The notes under the pieces were generated by a model, which saw only the letters and a list, made by a program, of their open reading frames with translations, searched no databases and was not told where the DNA came from. From Puniceicoccus vermicola (GTDB lineage: Bacteria > Verrucomicrobiota > Verrucomicrobiia > Opitutales > Puniceicoccaceae): a stretch of DNA of 64,000 bases. Positions 43,461 to 51,720 of this stretch are shown here, one piece after another (positions within the stretch are counted from its first letter, which is position 1; every line of letters begins with the position of its first letter). A program made the position numbers and the translations under genes. The stretch is taken from NCBI RefSeq assembly GCF_014230055.1, contig NZ_JACHVA010000101.1, positions 124,001 to 188,000 on the forward strand, in the 5' to 3' direction.

Positions 43461-44927
43461 TTAGCCGTTGCATCCAACACGGGCAAGCTGCTCAGCCGGG
43501 GCGTCACATTCGCGCATGAGTTTCGCCATAAGCTGACTCAAACGTTCAACCACCTCAGGGTCATCTAACGGAGTAGATTGAGTAGGATCTTCCTGCACAT
43601 CATAGAGGTATCCTTTCCTTCCAAAGGAATCGCCTTGCTCAATATTGGTTTGTCCAATCTTTAGCGTATTCATGCCCTTGGTGAAGGAGAATGGTTTGGC
43701 GAGGGTCGCCGTCTCGAGGTTTGGCTTAGCGCCCCTCATGGTGAGAGGGAGCAAAGTATATAGATAAATATCTCCGGTTTCCTCAAGGGCTGAGTAATAG
43801 ACGTAACGCCCGTCCGTTATATTCATACGCTGGCCATGATAACCAAAAATTCCGGCATCCCGGACGGGTGTGTCGTTTTCAATCGCACCTGCCAAATCCT
43901 TCCCCGTCATGTCAGGTGTCGAATCCAATCCAAAATATCCCAGCAATGTTGGGCCTAAATCGATGGATGGTTGCACGAGAGACGAGCGTCGTTTACCCGC
44001 AGTATCTGGGCGACGTGGGTCGGCAATAAAGAATGGGGTATGCGCAATTTCCTCCCAAGTGATTGGCCAGTTTTTCGCCCACTTACCATGTTCACCCAGC
44101 AAGTAGCCGTGGTCGGTCCAGACAATCAACAGCGTGTCTTTCCACATGTCATGGCGATCCATGGCATCCAGTATTTTGCCTAGGCTGGCATCGCATTTGG
44201 AAACGAGGGCTGAGTAATTGTTTTTCGCGACCTGAGCTTCCTCTGGCGATTCCGTAACATCCGCATAGTCGGGCCAGTCGAACAATGCACCGTCAATGTC
44301 CGGTGAGGGATATTTTTTCTGCCACTCAGGATCGACTGTGAATGGCTCATGGGGGTCGAAGCATTCGATTTGTACGAACCAGTTGTCTTCCGTATTGTTT
44401 TGCTCAATGAACTCCAACCCCGCTTCAAATGTCTTCGACTGAGGGTAGTCTGCGTCGCAGTGGAGTTGTGCCCGATTTACCCAATCTGCACGACGACCTT
44501 TTCCGTTAATGTTCTTGGGGATCTCTGGTTCCTTGACCATTCCTTTCCACGGGTCGCCTTCCTGTCCGCGGAAAACCTCCCAGCTGGAATACTTCGTATG
44601 GTAGGTCGCTCCACCTTCTTCAAAGTAATGATAGTGGTCCGTGCAGAGGTGCGAATAGACCCCCGAGTCCCTCAGCATTGCAGGCACCGAATCATCGAAA
44701 GGCTCTATTGGTCCCCAGTTGCAATGCAGAAAATTAGGACGTCCCGTATGAAAGTCCCGGCGGGCCGGCATACAGGGCATCGAACAGACATAGCTGGTGT
44801 CAAAAGTCGTCGAGTGCTCAGCGAGTCGTTGAAAATTTGGCGCCTGAACATTGGTATTTGGATTGTAAGGGGGGAGCATGTGTCGATTCAGCGAATCGAA
44901 CATTACCATAATGCATCGTTTCATCAT
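43461..44927 (-). CDS. Sulfatase (alkaline phosphatase superfamily, Cys-type)
   Basis: 488 aa. The N-terminal RCIMVMFDSLNRHMLPPYNP carries the metal-binding Asp. The formylglycine motif is CMPARRDFHTGR (C-x-P-x-R, Cys at about residue 52). Further metal and active-site blocks are NWFVQIECFDPHEPFT, DTLLIVWTDHGYLLGEHGKW and RDAGIFGYHGQRMN. No signal peptide is evident, so it may act in the cytoplasm or need another export route. Activation needs a formylglycine-generating enzyme, which is not in the window. It is bordered on both sides by relic-containing gaps; a polysaccharide-sulfate substrate is inferred from the context. Confidence 0.9.
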   Translation of the reverse strand: MMKRCIMVMFDSLNRHMLPPYNPNTNVQAPNFQRLAEHSTTFDTSYVCSMPCMPARRDFHTGRPNFLHCNWGPIEPFDDSVPAMLRDSGVYSHLCTDHYHYFEEGGATYHTKYSSWEVFRGQEGDPWKGMVKEPEIPKNINGKGRRADWVNRAQLHCDADYPQSKTFEAGLEFIEQNNTEDNWFVQIECFDPHEPFTVDPEWQKKYPSPDIDGALFDWPDYADVTESPEEAQVAKNNYSALVSKCDASLGKILDAMDRHDMWKDTLLIVWTDHGYLLGEHGKWAKNWPITWEEIAHTPFFIADPRRPDTAGKRRSSLVQPSIDLGPTLLGYFGLDSTPDMTGKDLAGAIENDTPVRDAGIFGYHGQRMNITDGRYVYYSALEETGDIYLYTLLPLTMRGAKPNLETATLAKPFSFTKGMNTLKIGQTNIEQGDSFGRKGYLYDVQEDPTQSTPLDDPEVVERLSQLMAKLMRECDAPAEQLARVGCNG

Positions 44928-45217
44928 CTAAGGATGATGCTGTGGAGAGGGGGCGATCAATCCTAAACCATATCCTAAACCCTTTGTGACAAGGTTATGA
45001 GCATTTACTTTGACGGACTGCCTCAATTCTAATGATTCAAAGCAGGCTAAGACTTGGTGCCCCGATATGGATGCGTTTGGTTGAGGATTCCTGTGACTTC
45101 TGATGCGGGAGGTCGAGTTGTCGTCAATCCAGGCCTATTGATTTTTGAGGGTGCTGGAATCTCTCAAGGTGATTTCCGTCGCTCGAAGGGCAAATCGTCG
45201 GGGTGGAGTTTTTTTTC

Positions 45218-45376
45218 ATGCTAATTCGATTTCGAAAGCTACGAACATTGGGAGTCGTAGCTACGTTCATTTCGACTTTGACCGGGATTGCTCGTGTTTT
45301 GAATTTTCCAGCGGCGTTTAGTTTCGTTCGAGCCGCATGGAATCTTGTCGGGCAACAGCTTGGAAATCGGTCATAA
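45218..45376 (+). CDS. Small open frame, 52 aa, doubtful
   Basis: In the 497-bp gap 44928-45424 the plus strand has an ATG with GGAG about 11 bases upstream. The product begins MLIRFRKLRTLGVVATFIST and resembles a signal peptide followed by about 30 residues. It contains a hairpin-forming repeat (AGCTACGA / TCGTAGCT at about 45237-45262). It may be a leftover 5' end of a secreted-protein gene, or chance. The rest of this gap shows nothing recognisable. Confidence 0.25.
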   Translation: MLIRFRKLRTLGVVATFISTLTGIARVLNFPAAFSFVRAAWNLVGQQLGNRS

Positions 45377-45424
45377 GTTGCTGATGGCTAGAGGGAGCCA
45401 ATGACTCTCCCATCGTGCAGAGAA

Positions 45425-45716
45425 CTATGTCCGATTCTCAGCCTTAGGTTGCGTTGTGCAGGCGGTCACTGAATCGCGGCAAACCCATTCTGACTGCAAA
45501 GTGATATTTTCTGATTGGCTGTTGGGGCGCTCTAGAAGTTTTTCGAGCATCCGTACGGCTTCCGTACCCGAGGAAATACGCGGTTGGCGAATTGTGGAAA
45601 GTTCCGGATAGGCATAGTAGGCCTTCTCAGAGTCTCCGACGCCGATGATGGATATGTCTTCGGGAAGGCGGTAGCCGTTTTTGCGAAACCATTTGTACGC
45701 CAAGAGAGCCGCTTGC
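45425..45716 (-). pseudogene. C-terminal remnant of a LacI-family regulator
   Basis: About 97 codons of the LacI sensor C-terminus: AALLAYKWFRKNGYRLPEDI, SIIGVGDSEKAYYAYPELST, IRQPRISSGTEAVRMLEKLL, ending in SEWVCRDSV. The 5' side of the gene is absent: coding similarity ends at the T7/G6 homopolymer (45717-45729), and plus-strand sialidase sequence begins immediately beyond it. The HTH domain is missing, so it cannot work as a regulator. Confidence 0.78.
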
Positions 45717-45723
45717 TTTTTTT

Positions 45724-45865
45724 GGGGGGACCTTCGAAAGTCTCTTTTCCGGATGGAACCAAGTCACCCGATGGCACTGTTTATATTGCCTACGACAATA
45801 GTGGGCTGACAGATAAGCCGATCCTGGCGGCAAGCTTTACTGAGTCGGATGCCCTTGCAGTTTGA
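45724..45865 (+). pseudogene. C-terminal remnant of a BNR-repeat/sialidase-like protein
   Basis: The plus strand reads GPSKVSFPDGTKSPDGTVYI, AYDNSGLTDKPILAASFTES and DALAV, then TGA at 45863-45865. The pattern SPDG-x-IYI-x-YD...K-x-IL-x-A-x-FTE-x-D is the C-terminal beta-blade of bacterial exo-sialidase-like proteins. There is no upstream part and no start codon. It abuts the LacI remnant tail-out at a homopolymer tract, a clear deletion or inversion junction. Confidence 0.68.
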
Positions 45866-45965
45866 TTCGAGTCACCGGCTGCACGTCAACGGGTTCTAGC
45901 GATTCAAGCCACAGCGTCGAACCGCAACTTGAAGTTAAAGGCTTTTATTCCCAAGGCATGAGAGC

Positions 45966-46190
45966 CTATCCCGGCAATTCCACCTTCATATAGATCGCAT
46001 CGTGCCGATTGTAGTCGAAGGCGAAGTGGAGGAAGATGCCTTCGTCGGTTTCCTCGATTTCACCATCGGGATAGGAGAGGGCGCCGGGGAAGGTGCAGAG
46101 GTCGCGTTGGTAGGACCAGGTCTTGAGGTCGTCGTCGGAAATCCAGACCGAGAGGGGATTACGGCCGGTCGGGCTATTGCGTATCCGTAT
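45966..46190 (-). pseudogene. C-terminal remnant of a second BNR/sialidase-like protein
   Basis: About 73 codons on the minus strand: NSPTGRNPLSVWISDDDLKT, WSYQRDLCTFPGALSYPDGE and IFLHFAFDYNRHDAIYMKVE, ending LPG and TAG at 45966-45968. The NRNPLSIWIS...YPDG...HFAYDYNR pattern belongs to sialidase-like beta-propellers. It begins within the last codons of the sulfatase gene (46174-47544) in another frame. The 3' part of a lost gene has therefore been joined to, or has replaced, the end of the sulfatase. Confidence 0.68.
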
Positions 46191-47544
46191 TGGGATAAGA
46201 CGCGGTCCGCTGACCGGAATTGCTGGATGGCGCGAATTTGATTTCTGCCGACGGTTCTCCGATTTCCGTCATTCTAGTAATGAGACGTCGGCGAAGATCC
46301 TCGCGAATGGCCGAGTGAGACTCGAGGTGAACGAGGTTGTCGAGTTCATAGGGGTCGCATTCCAGGTCGAAAAGATGGGATTCGGTGTAAACAGGGGCGG
46401 CACCTTTTGATTTGAATTCGAGGGCAGAGGTGACGACGTACTTCCAGCGATTCGTTCGGATGGCCCTTCCCGGCGGGAGGGAATTGTCTCCGAACTGGAT
46501 GAAGCTTTCCTCGGGCCAGCCTTTGGTTGCGTTCCTCGATAGCGGGAGTAGGGATCGCCCTTGAACATCGCCTGGGATTTGAACTCCAGCGGAGTCAAGA
46601 AGGGTTGGCATTAAGTCGACAAGACTTACTGCTTCGTTTCGTTCACCGCCTCCGTCCCATCCGGGGCCCCATATGGCGAAAGGGACACGGACGGAGGATT
46701 CATGTGCCGTTCGTTTGTATTCGTTATTTCTCGTTTTGAAGTGATTTCCGTGGTCGCTGATGAAAACAACGATCGTATTTTTGTCCAACCCCTCGGAGAT
46801 CAGGGCGTCCATCGTGCGTCCGAGTGCTTCGTCCAAGCGTTTGATCATGCCACAATATCCCGGCCAATGTTGTGCGCCGGTGCCTCCGAGGGATCTTAGG
46901 TCGGGCGGCAGTGGAGCGTCTCGATACTGTTCCTCGTAGCCTCGGGGGGCCGGATAGGAGTCGTTTGTGTTCTGGTGATGGGGTTCGATGTACGAATTAA
47001 ATAGCAGGAATGGCTTTCGGGATTCTTTCGGTTCCGAGGCGCGGTCGTAGAGGTAGCGGATCATGGCGTCGGTTTGGGCATCGACGCGGTAGCCCGGGAG
47101 TTGTACCTCCTGGTCGTTGACATCCCAGAGGCGGGCTGAGTAGGGCCCGCTGATGATCTCTGTGGCGTTGGCGGCGAGCCAATCTTGGTATCCGGCCCGA
47201 GACTCAAGAGGAACGGGACCCTCGTCTTTGGAGGGAGAAAGATGCCACTTCCCGATATATCCGGTGCGATAACCTCCGTCTGCGAGAAGTTCGGCGAGCT
47301 TCGGAGATTCCTCTTTCAAGCCAAGACCATTACGCCAGACTCCACTGGTCGTTGCGTATTGGCCAGTTTGTATGCAACTGCGGGCGGGGCCGCAGACGGG
47401 TTGTGGAGTGACGGCTTGCTTGAAAAAGGTTCCCTGTCGGGCGAGTCGATCAAAGTTCGGGGTGAGTCCGGATTTGTTTCCGTTCAGTCCGAGGGTGTCC
47501 CAACGCTGTTGGTCCGTGAAAAAGACAATGATGTTTGGTTGCAT
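46174..47544 (-). CDS. Sulfatase (Cys-type), possibly with altered C-terminus
   Basis: 456 aa. It begins MQPNIIVFFTDQQRWDTLGL (metal-binding Asp), followed by the formylglycine motif VCGPARSCIQTGQ (C-x-P-x-R, Cys at about 51). Further blocks are YIGKWHLSP, NTIVVFISDHGNHFKTRNNE and EESFIQFGDNSLPPGRAIRT. No signal peptide is seen. The last residues (SSNSGQRTASYPNTDTQ) overlap the sialidase remnant, so the original C-terminal end may be lost; the catalytic domain is complete. Upstream on the same strand lie the beta-helix and GH36-like genes, probably one operon attacking a sulfated galactose-containing glycan (inference). Confidence 0.88.
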   Translation of the reverse strand: MQPNIIVFFTDQQRWDTLGLNGNKSGLTPNFDRLARQGTFFKQAVTPQPVCGPARSCIQTGQYATTSGVWRNGLGLKEESPKLAELLADGGYRTGYIGKWHLSPSKDEGPVPLESRAGYQDWLAANATEIISGPYSARLWDVNDQEVQLPGYRVDAQTDAMIRYLYDRASEPKESRKPFLLFNSYIEPHHQNTNDSYPAPRGYEEQYRDAPLPPDLRSLGGTGAQHWPGYCGMIKRLDEALGRTMDALISEGLDKNTIVVFISDHGNHFKTRNNEYKRTAHESSVRVPFAIWGPGWDGGGERNEAVSLVDLMPTLLDSAGVQIPGDVQGRSLLPLSRNATKGWPEESFIQFGDNSLPPGRAIRTNRWKYVVTSALEFKSKGAAPVYTESHLFDLECDPYELDNLVHLESHSAIREDLRRRLITRMTEIGEPSAEIKFAPSSNSGQRTASYPNTDTQ

Positions 47545-47700
47545 GATTTCTTTGTCAGGGATTAGGTAATCGCGTGGTCGGCAGTTCTTACTGCTGGGAT
47601 AAGATTGTCCCGTCCGACCTGGGGATTGAAAGAGCGTAGAGTCGGGGAAGATCTTGCGCCAGTCAAATCGGCCATTAAATCCCCTTTTGACGTGTTAGGC

Positions 47701-49464
47701 TTACGGATTCCTCACCACCTCGTTTTTGCAGAAGGGGCCGAAAGGGCCGAATCGATTGTCCTCGAGGACTACATTTGTGCAGTGATTGAGGGATATTGCC
47801 CCGTTGCATTGGAGCCTCATTCGAGATCCTACACCTTTCGTATTCAACTGTTGGGTTTGACCGATGAGATTGCTGCGAATGATGAGTTCGTCGGCAGAGA
47901 TTGCAAGAATGCCGGCGGCTCCAGTGTTCCAGATCGTATTATTTTCGATGGTAATATTTCGATTCCCTTGACTGTACTCGACATTCTTATTCGGAAGAAA
48001 GTGCTGAACCACAATGGCTCCTCCCTGGTAACTCCCGGATTCGAAGACTCGGTCGTCGAAACCAATGTTTTTGAATGTATTCCCCCTGACGGTAATATCC
48101 TGAACCCAATTGCCTTCGTGGTGAATCGCATGGGGCCCCAGGGAGATCCCCGTTTGTTTAATTCGTTCGAAGGTATTGTTTTCAATCAACCCATGCGAGG
48201 CGCCGATACGGAGACCGCGCGCGCGGTGGTCGTGGAAGTAGTTGCTGCGAAACACAAAGTCGGGGCTGGCTACCGAGGGGAATCCAAGGTGGTCCCCTGC
48301 CTGAGCTTCGACAGGATCCTCGAGTTCAATCCGGACGCAGTAGAGCTTTTGGTCGTCATCCAGACCCAACTGCTTTCTGATGGAGAAATCCACCGATTCG
48401 GGAGGCGTTTCGCGTTTTGCCGATTTGATGGGGACTTCAGCCAGAATCTGGTAGGAATCTCTTTGCATGAATTGGGCAATATCGCCCGCTTGCAGTGAGA
48501 TGCTATATTCGGGCCAGAACTTCGATGAGGTCCAGTATACCGTTTCGCTTTCTTTGAAGCCCACGTTCACGATAGTTCCGTGCAGATTGATTGCATCATC
48601 ACCCATGTAGGAAAAGTCGCAATCTTCCATAATCGGTCCTTGGCGGGTGTAGGCGATATTGAAGCCGTCCGCTGTAGTGCTTAGCAAACGTGGAACTATG
48701 GCTCCTTGTGGAGGCGGACCCGGTTTGATCGTGCAATTGGTGATATGAGGAGCGCCAACGCCTCGCCGGTAAATCATACCAGCCCCGGGACAGGTGTACA
48801 CAGTAAGGTCTTTGAGGTCGATTCGTTCGCTGTCGTGAACCCCGATACCTGCGCCAATGAAATGTTTGAATGCTAGATAGTCTCCAATCTCGATGTTCTG
48901 GTAACCGGGAAGATTTGGCGTGCTGATGCGAAATTTTCCCTTCTTTGGACTCAGTACCTCGCTGCTTTCCAGATAAAGATCGGGGACATTTGATCTCCAA
49001 AATAGAGTTTTCGGATCGTAAACGAAAACACCATGGCGTCCGGGCTTGATGGTGTCATCCAATTCAGGATACCCGTCGAGAACCTTATACTCTAGGGTTC
49101 GATGGTCTTCGCTGATGCTGGTGACTACTCCTTGAGTGAAAGGCAGAGGGTTGCAGTCGATCGTGAAGCCTTCGAGCGTCACATGGCTGGAGCGAGTTAC
49201 TTTGATCAGGCTGTTGGTATAGGAAGTAAAAACCAATTCCGTGTTTTCTCCACGTATCGTTAGGTGGCTGGCTTCGGAGATTTCTATGGGTTCTACCAGT
49301 AAACGACCTTCGGGTAGTTCCAGCACTCTTTCTTTCTCCTTAATCGCTTCATTGATAGCCGCCTGGAGATCAAAAATTTGCGTTTCGACGGGAGACGCCG
49401 CTGTGGTTGAGTAGCTGCAGGCAAAGAACATTATTAGTTTTGCTAGGAATAGTCGGATTTTCAT
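47701..49464 (-). CDS. Secreted right-handed parallel beta-helix protein
   Basis: 587 aa. Signal peptide MKIRLFLAKLIMFFACSYST to about TAAS. Pectate-lyase-type coils are visible throughout: HLTIRGENTELVFTSYTNSL, HVTLEGFTIDCN, GLRIGASHGLIENNTFERIK, ITVRGNTFKNIG, ITIENNTIWNTGAAGI and NVVLEDNRFGPFG. The opening FDLQAAINEAIKEKERVLEL resembles proteins of the GH28/GH110 and PL-like beta-helix class. The catalytic residues were not identified. It is between the GH36-like gene (25 bp upstream) and the sulfatase (156 bp downstream), so it belongs to the same operon. A role as an alpha-galactosidase (GH110-like) or lyase is possible. Confidence 0.75.
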   Translation of the reverse strand: MKIRLFLAKLIMFFACSYSTTAASPVETQIFDLQAAINEAIKEKERVLELPEGRLLVEPIEISEASHLTIRGENTELVFTSYTNSLIKVTRSSHVTLEGFTIDCNPLPFTQGVVTSISEDHRTLEYKVLDGYPELDDTIKPGRHGVFVYDPKTLFWRSNVPDLYLESSEVLSPKKGKFRISTPNLPGYQNIEIGDYLAFKHFIGAGIGVHDSERIDLKDLTVYTCPGAGMIYRRGVGAPHITNCTIKPGPPPQGAIVPRLLSTTADGFNIAYTRQGPIMEDCDFSYMGDDAINLHGTIVNVGFKESETVYWTSSKFWPEYSISLQAGDIAQFMQRDSYQILAEVPIKSAKRETPPESVDFSIRKQLGLDDDQKLYCVRIELEDPVEAQAGDHLGFPSVASPDFVFRSNYFHDHRARGLRIGASHGLIENNTFERIKQTGISLGPHAIHHEGNWVQDITVRGNTFKNIGFDDRVFESGSYQGGAIVVQHFLPNKNVEYSQGNRNITIENNTIWNTGAAGILAISADELIIRSNLIGQTQQLNTKGVGSRMRLQCNGAISLNHCTNVVLEDNRFGPFGPFCKNEVVRNP

Positions 49465-49488
49465 AGGGGAGGGGTCGATACAAGGTAT

Positions 49489-51576
49489 TTATTGTTTGTA
49501 GATGTCGAAGAGCCGGGCGCAGTGAGGGTCCAGTTTGACCGTGATGAAATTTGGGTTCCAAGTTTCGGTGGCTCCGTTCCAGAAGTCCTTTGCGATGACA
49601 GGTTCGTTTTGTCCGATTGCCCGGAGGTCAATCGATATGGCCCGAGGATGATCGTGCCAGTTGAAGAAGGCGATGGATTGCCGAATGCCGCTTTGAGCGG
49701 TGGGACTTCCGGGCGGAAAAGTTACGTAGAGGGATTCTGGATGAGGGTCCCCGGAGTAGGCGCGGAGGTCCGGGCAGCGGGTGGGGTAGCCCCGGTCGCA
49801 TCGCCGCAGGAGTTTCCGGAGGGCGCTGAGATCTTCAGGGCTCAAATCTTCGAGTCGCCCGCCGGTTTCGATCAGGCCCATCGTAATGTAGGCCCAGGTG
49901 AGGCGAAAGTTGGTTTCGTTTTCGGGAATCTTAGGATTAAAGCCGATGCTATCTGTGTTCAGGAGGATTCCGGTTCGTCGTCCGCCAAATCCCAGGATGG
50001 GAAGCATCCAATTGCAGTTGTTGACTTGGTCTTCCCAGTATCCTTCGTGGATATCCATCGAGCAGCGGTAGGTATCGACGAATTCGGAGAGAAAGGGATT
50101 TCCCATTCCCATTGCAATGCAGCTCATGACGACTCCATCTTTGGGGAGATGCTTGCGAACGGTCTCAAAAAATTTGCGTCGTAAATCGATTCCGGAACAA
50201 TCGGAGTTTTGGAGTCGAGCTTGGTTTGTTTCGAAATTTTGGCTCCAAAAATCAATCTTAACGGCGTCGATTCCCCACTCTCCCTGGATATGAGCGAGGG
50301 TGCGATCAAGAAACGCGAGGGCCTCCGGGTGGGAGTAGTCGAGGTAGGCAAGCTTCTCTCCGATGAGAAAAAGTTTTCCGTTGGCTTTGCGGAGAAACCA
50401 CTCGGGGTGATCGTCGTGCAAGCGGCAGGGGAGTTGGATCATGGGCGTCCACCAAAGGCCCGGACGAAGCCCGAGATTGCGGAGCTTATCGGTAAATCCC
50501 CGTATTCCCGTTGGCCAGCTGTCCGGGCAGACTCTAGCGTTTTCTGGGTCCGGATAGAATCGATTAAGATGAACCCGTGTCGACTTTTCCTCATGCTCAA
50601 GGTAGCCGTCGTCGATGAGAAAAAAGCGAATCTCCGGGAGGTTCTTTGCGATAAAGCGGGCCGTGTCGATTAGAGTCTCCTCTTTCTGGTCATCGAATAC
50701 CCCATAGTTCCAGGTGCAGTGGAGCGCGTTGGTAAATACCGGATTCTCGGTATCTTTTCCGGGAGTGATTTCGGCGATGTAGTCGAGGTAATCTTCGAAA
50801 GCGGAGTCTACCTCGCGATCCTTCCCGATTTGAATATAGAGTGATTCGGGGGTGAAGGTTTCGCCGGGCTTGAGGGTGTAGCCGCCCGACTGTGGAAAAT
50901 GCCAACGAATCTCAAAGGTTTCGAACACAGCCTCGGAAAAATGATTCCGCCGTTGGAATTCGAAGACGGGAACGGCCCGCTCCTGTCGGGTAAAGGCAAA
51001 GACGAGATACTCCTTCGAAATGGCATTGCCGAGAAAGAGGGCGGGAAAGGGCTGGTCCTCGGTGTCTCCGAGAATTCGTTTTTCGGGAGGGAGCTGACGT
51101 AGATAAGGGTAGTCAGCGGCGCAGAACGGGTAGCGTTCGGTGCGGAGGTTGCCGGTGTGGGCATAACGCATCCCCCACCCGAGAACGTGACCCGGGCCTT
51201 GACGAAATCTGGCTTGGTCTCCGAACTGGCCGAATTTGATTCCTTTCAGCAATCGAGGAAATGATCCCTCGTTGAGGATCGATAAATCGATGCGATACTG
51301 GCCGTTTTTCCCCAGTTTCACCCAATCGAGAGCAATTTGAAGGGCCATGTCATTCCGGGCCGTTCCTCGCTGATGCGATGGGGCCATCGTCCAGTGAGGA
51401 ATGGTCCATTCTCCACTCTCGGTGGTGAGAGAAAGGCTGTAGCCTTCAAATCCAAAACCATCTGGCCCGCAATTCGCCGAAATGCCTGCCTCCGAAAACC
51501 GACCCAGCACCGTATCTGGTAAAGATTCTCCGGTTCTCGGGGTTGTGGAGAGAGTAGGGAGGGTCTCGGTCTGCAT
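49489..51576 (-). CDS. GH36-like alpha-galactosidase family protein
   Basis: 695 aa from the ATG at 51574-51576 (MQTETLPTLSTTPRTGESLP). The frame extends 28 codons further upstream without conserved sequence, and that extension overlaps the operator motif. No signal peptide. The TIM barrel holds IRFFLIDDGYLEHEEK, GLRPGLWWTPMI and WGIDAVKIDFWSQNFETNQA; the Asp in KIDFW is the expected nucleophile. SMDIHEGYWEDQ (about residue 515) holds the likely acid/base Asp. It is paralogous in layout to the protein at 5474-7540 but clearly diverged. The first gene of the GH36/beta-helix/sulfatase set, with RAATATAGATTY just upstream. Confidence 0.8.
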   Translation of the reverse strand: MQTETLPTLSTTPRTGESLPDTVLGRFSEAGISANCGPDGFGFEGYSLSLTTESGEWTIPHWTMAPSHQRGTARNDMALQIALDWVKLGKNGQYRIDLSILNEGSFPRLLKGIKFGQFGDQARFRQGPGHVLGWGMRYAHTGNLRTERYPFCAADYPYLRQLPPEKRILGDTEDQPFPALFLGNAISKEYLVFAFTRQERAVPVFEFQRRNHFSEAVFETFEIRWHFPQSGGYTLKPGETFTPESLYIQIGKDREVDSAFEDYLDYIAEITPGKDTENPVFTNALHCTWNYGVFDDQKEETLIDTARFIAKNLPEIRFFLIDDGYLEHEEKSTRVHLNRFYPDPENARVCPDSWPTGIRGFTDKLRNLGLRPGLWWTPMIQLPCRLHDDHPEWFLRKANGKLFLIGEKLAYLDYSHPEALAFLDRTLAHIQGEWGIDAVKIDFWSQNFETNQARLQNSDCSGIDLRRKFFETVRKHLPKDGVVMSCIAMGMGNPFLSEFVDTYRCSMDIHEGYWEDQVNNCNWMLPILGFGGRRTGILLNTDSIGFNPKIPENETNFRLTWAYITMGLIETGGRLEDLSPEDLSALRKLLRRCDRGYPTRCPDLRAYSGDPHPESLYVTFPPGSPTAQSGIRQSIAFFNWHDHPRAISIDLRAIGQNEPVIAKDFWNGATETWNPNFITVKLDPHCARLFDIYKQ

Positions 51577-51589
51577 CGGGGTGCGTATT

Positions 51590-51601
51590 AAATATAGATT
51601 T
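51590..51601. promoter_or_regulatory. Putative GntR operator AAATATAGATTT
   Basis: It lies 14 bp upstream of the GH36-like start at 51576. It has AAAT/ATTT arms around the core ATAG and matches GAATATAGATTC at 52875-52886 in 10 of 12 bases including the core. The two sites flank the GntR-type regulator gene. Confidence 0.5.
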
Positions 51602-51720
51602 AGATGGGTGGAAAGTTGTAAAGATCTAGAGTTTTGAGCGGGGGAGCTGCGTGAGTGCAAGTTTTTATTTAAATTTTCTTGAGAATTGCGGAATGCCGCA
51701 CTTCCTACGGAAGCTCCGAG

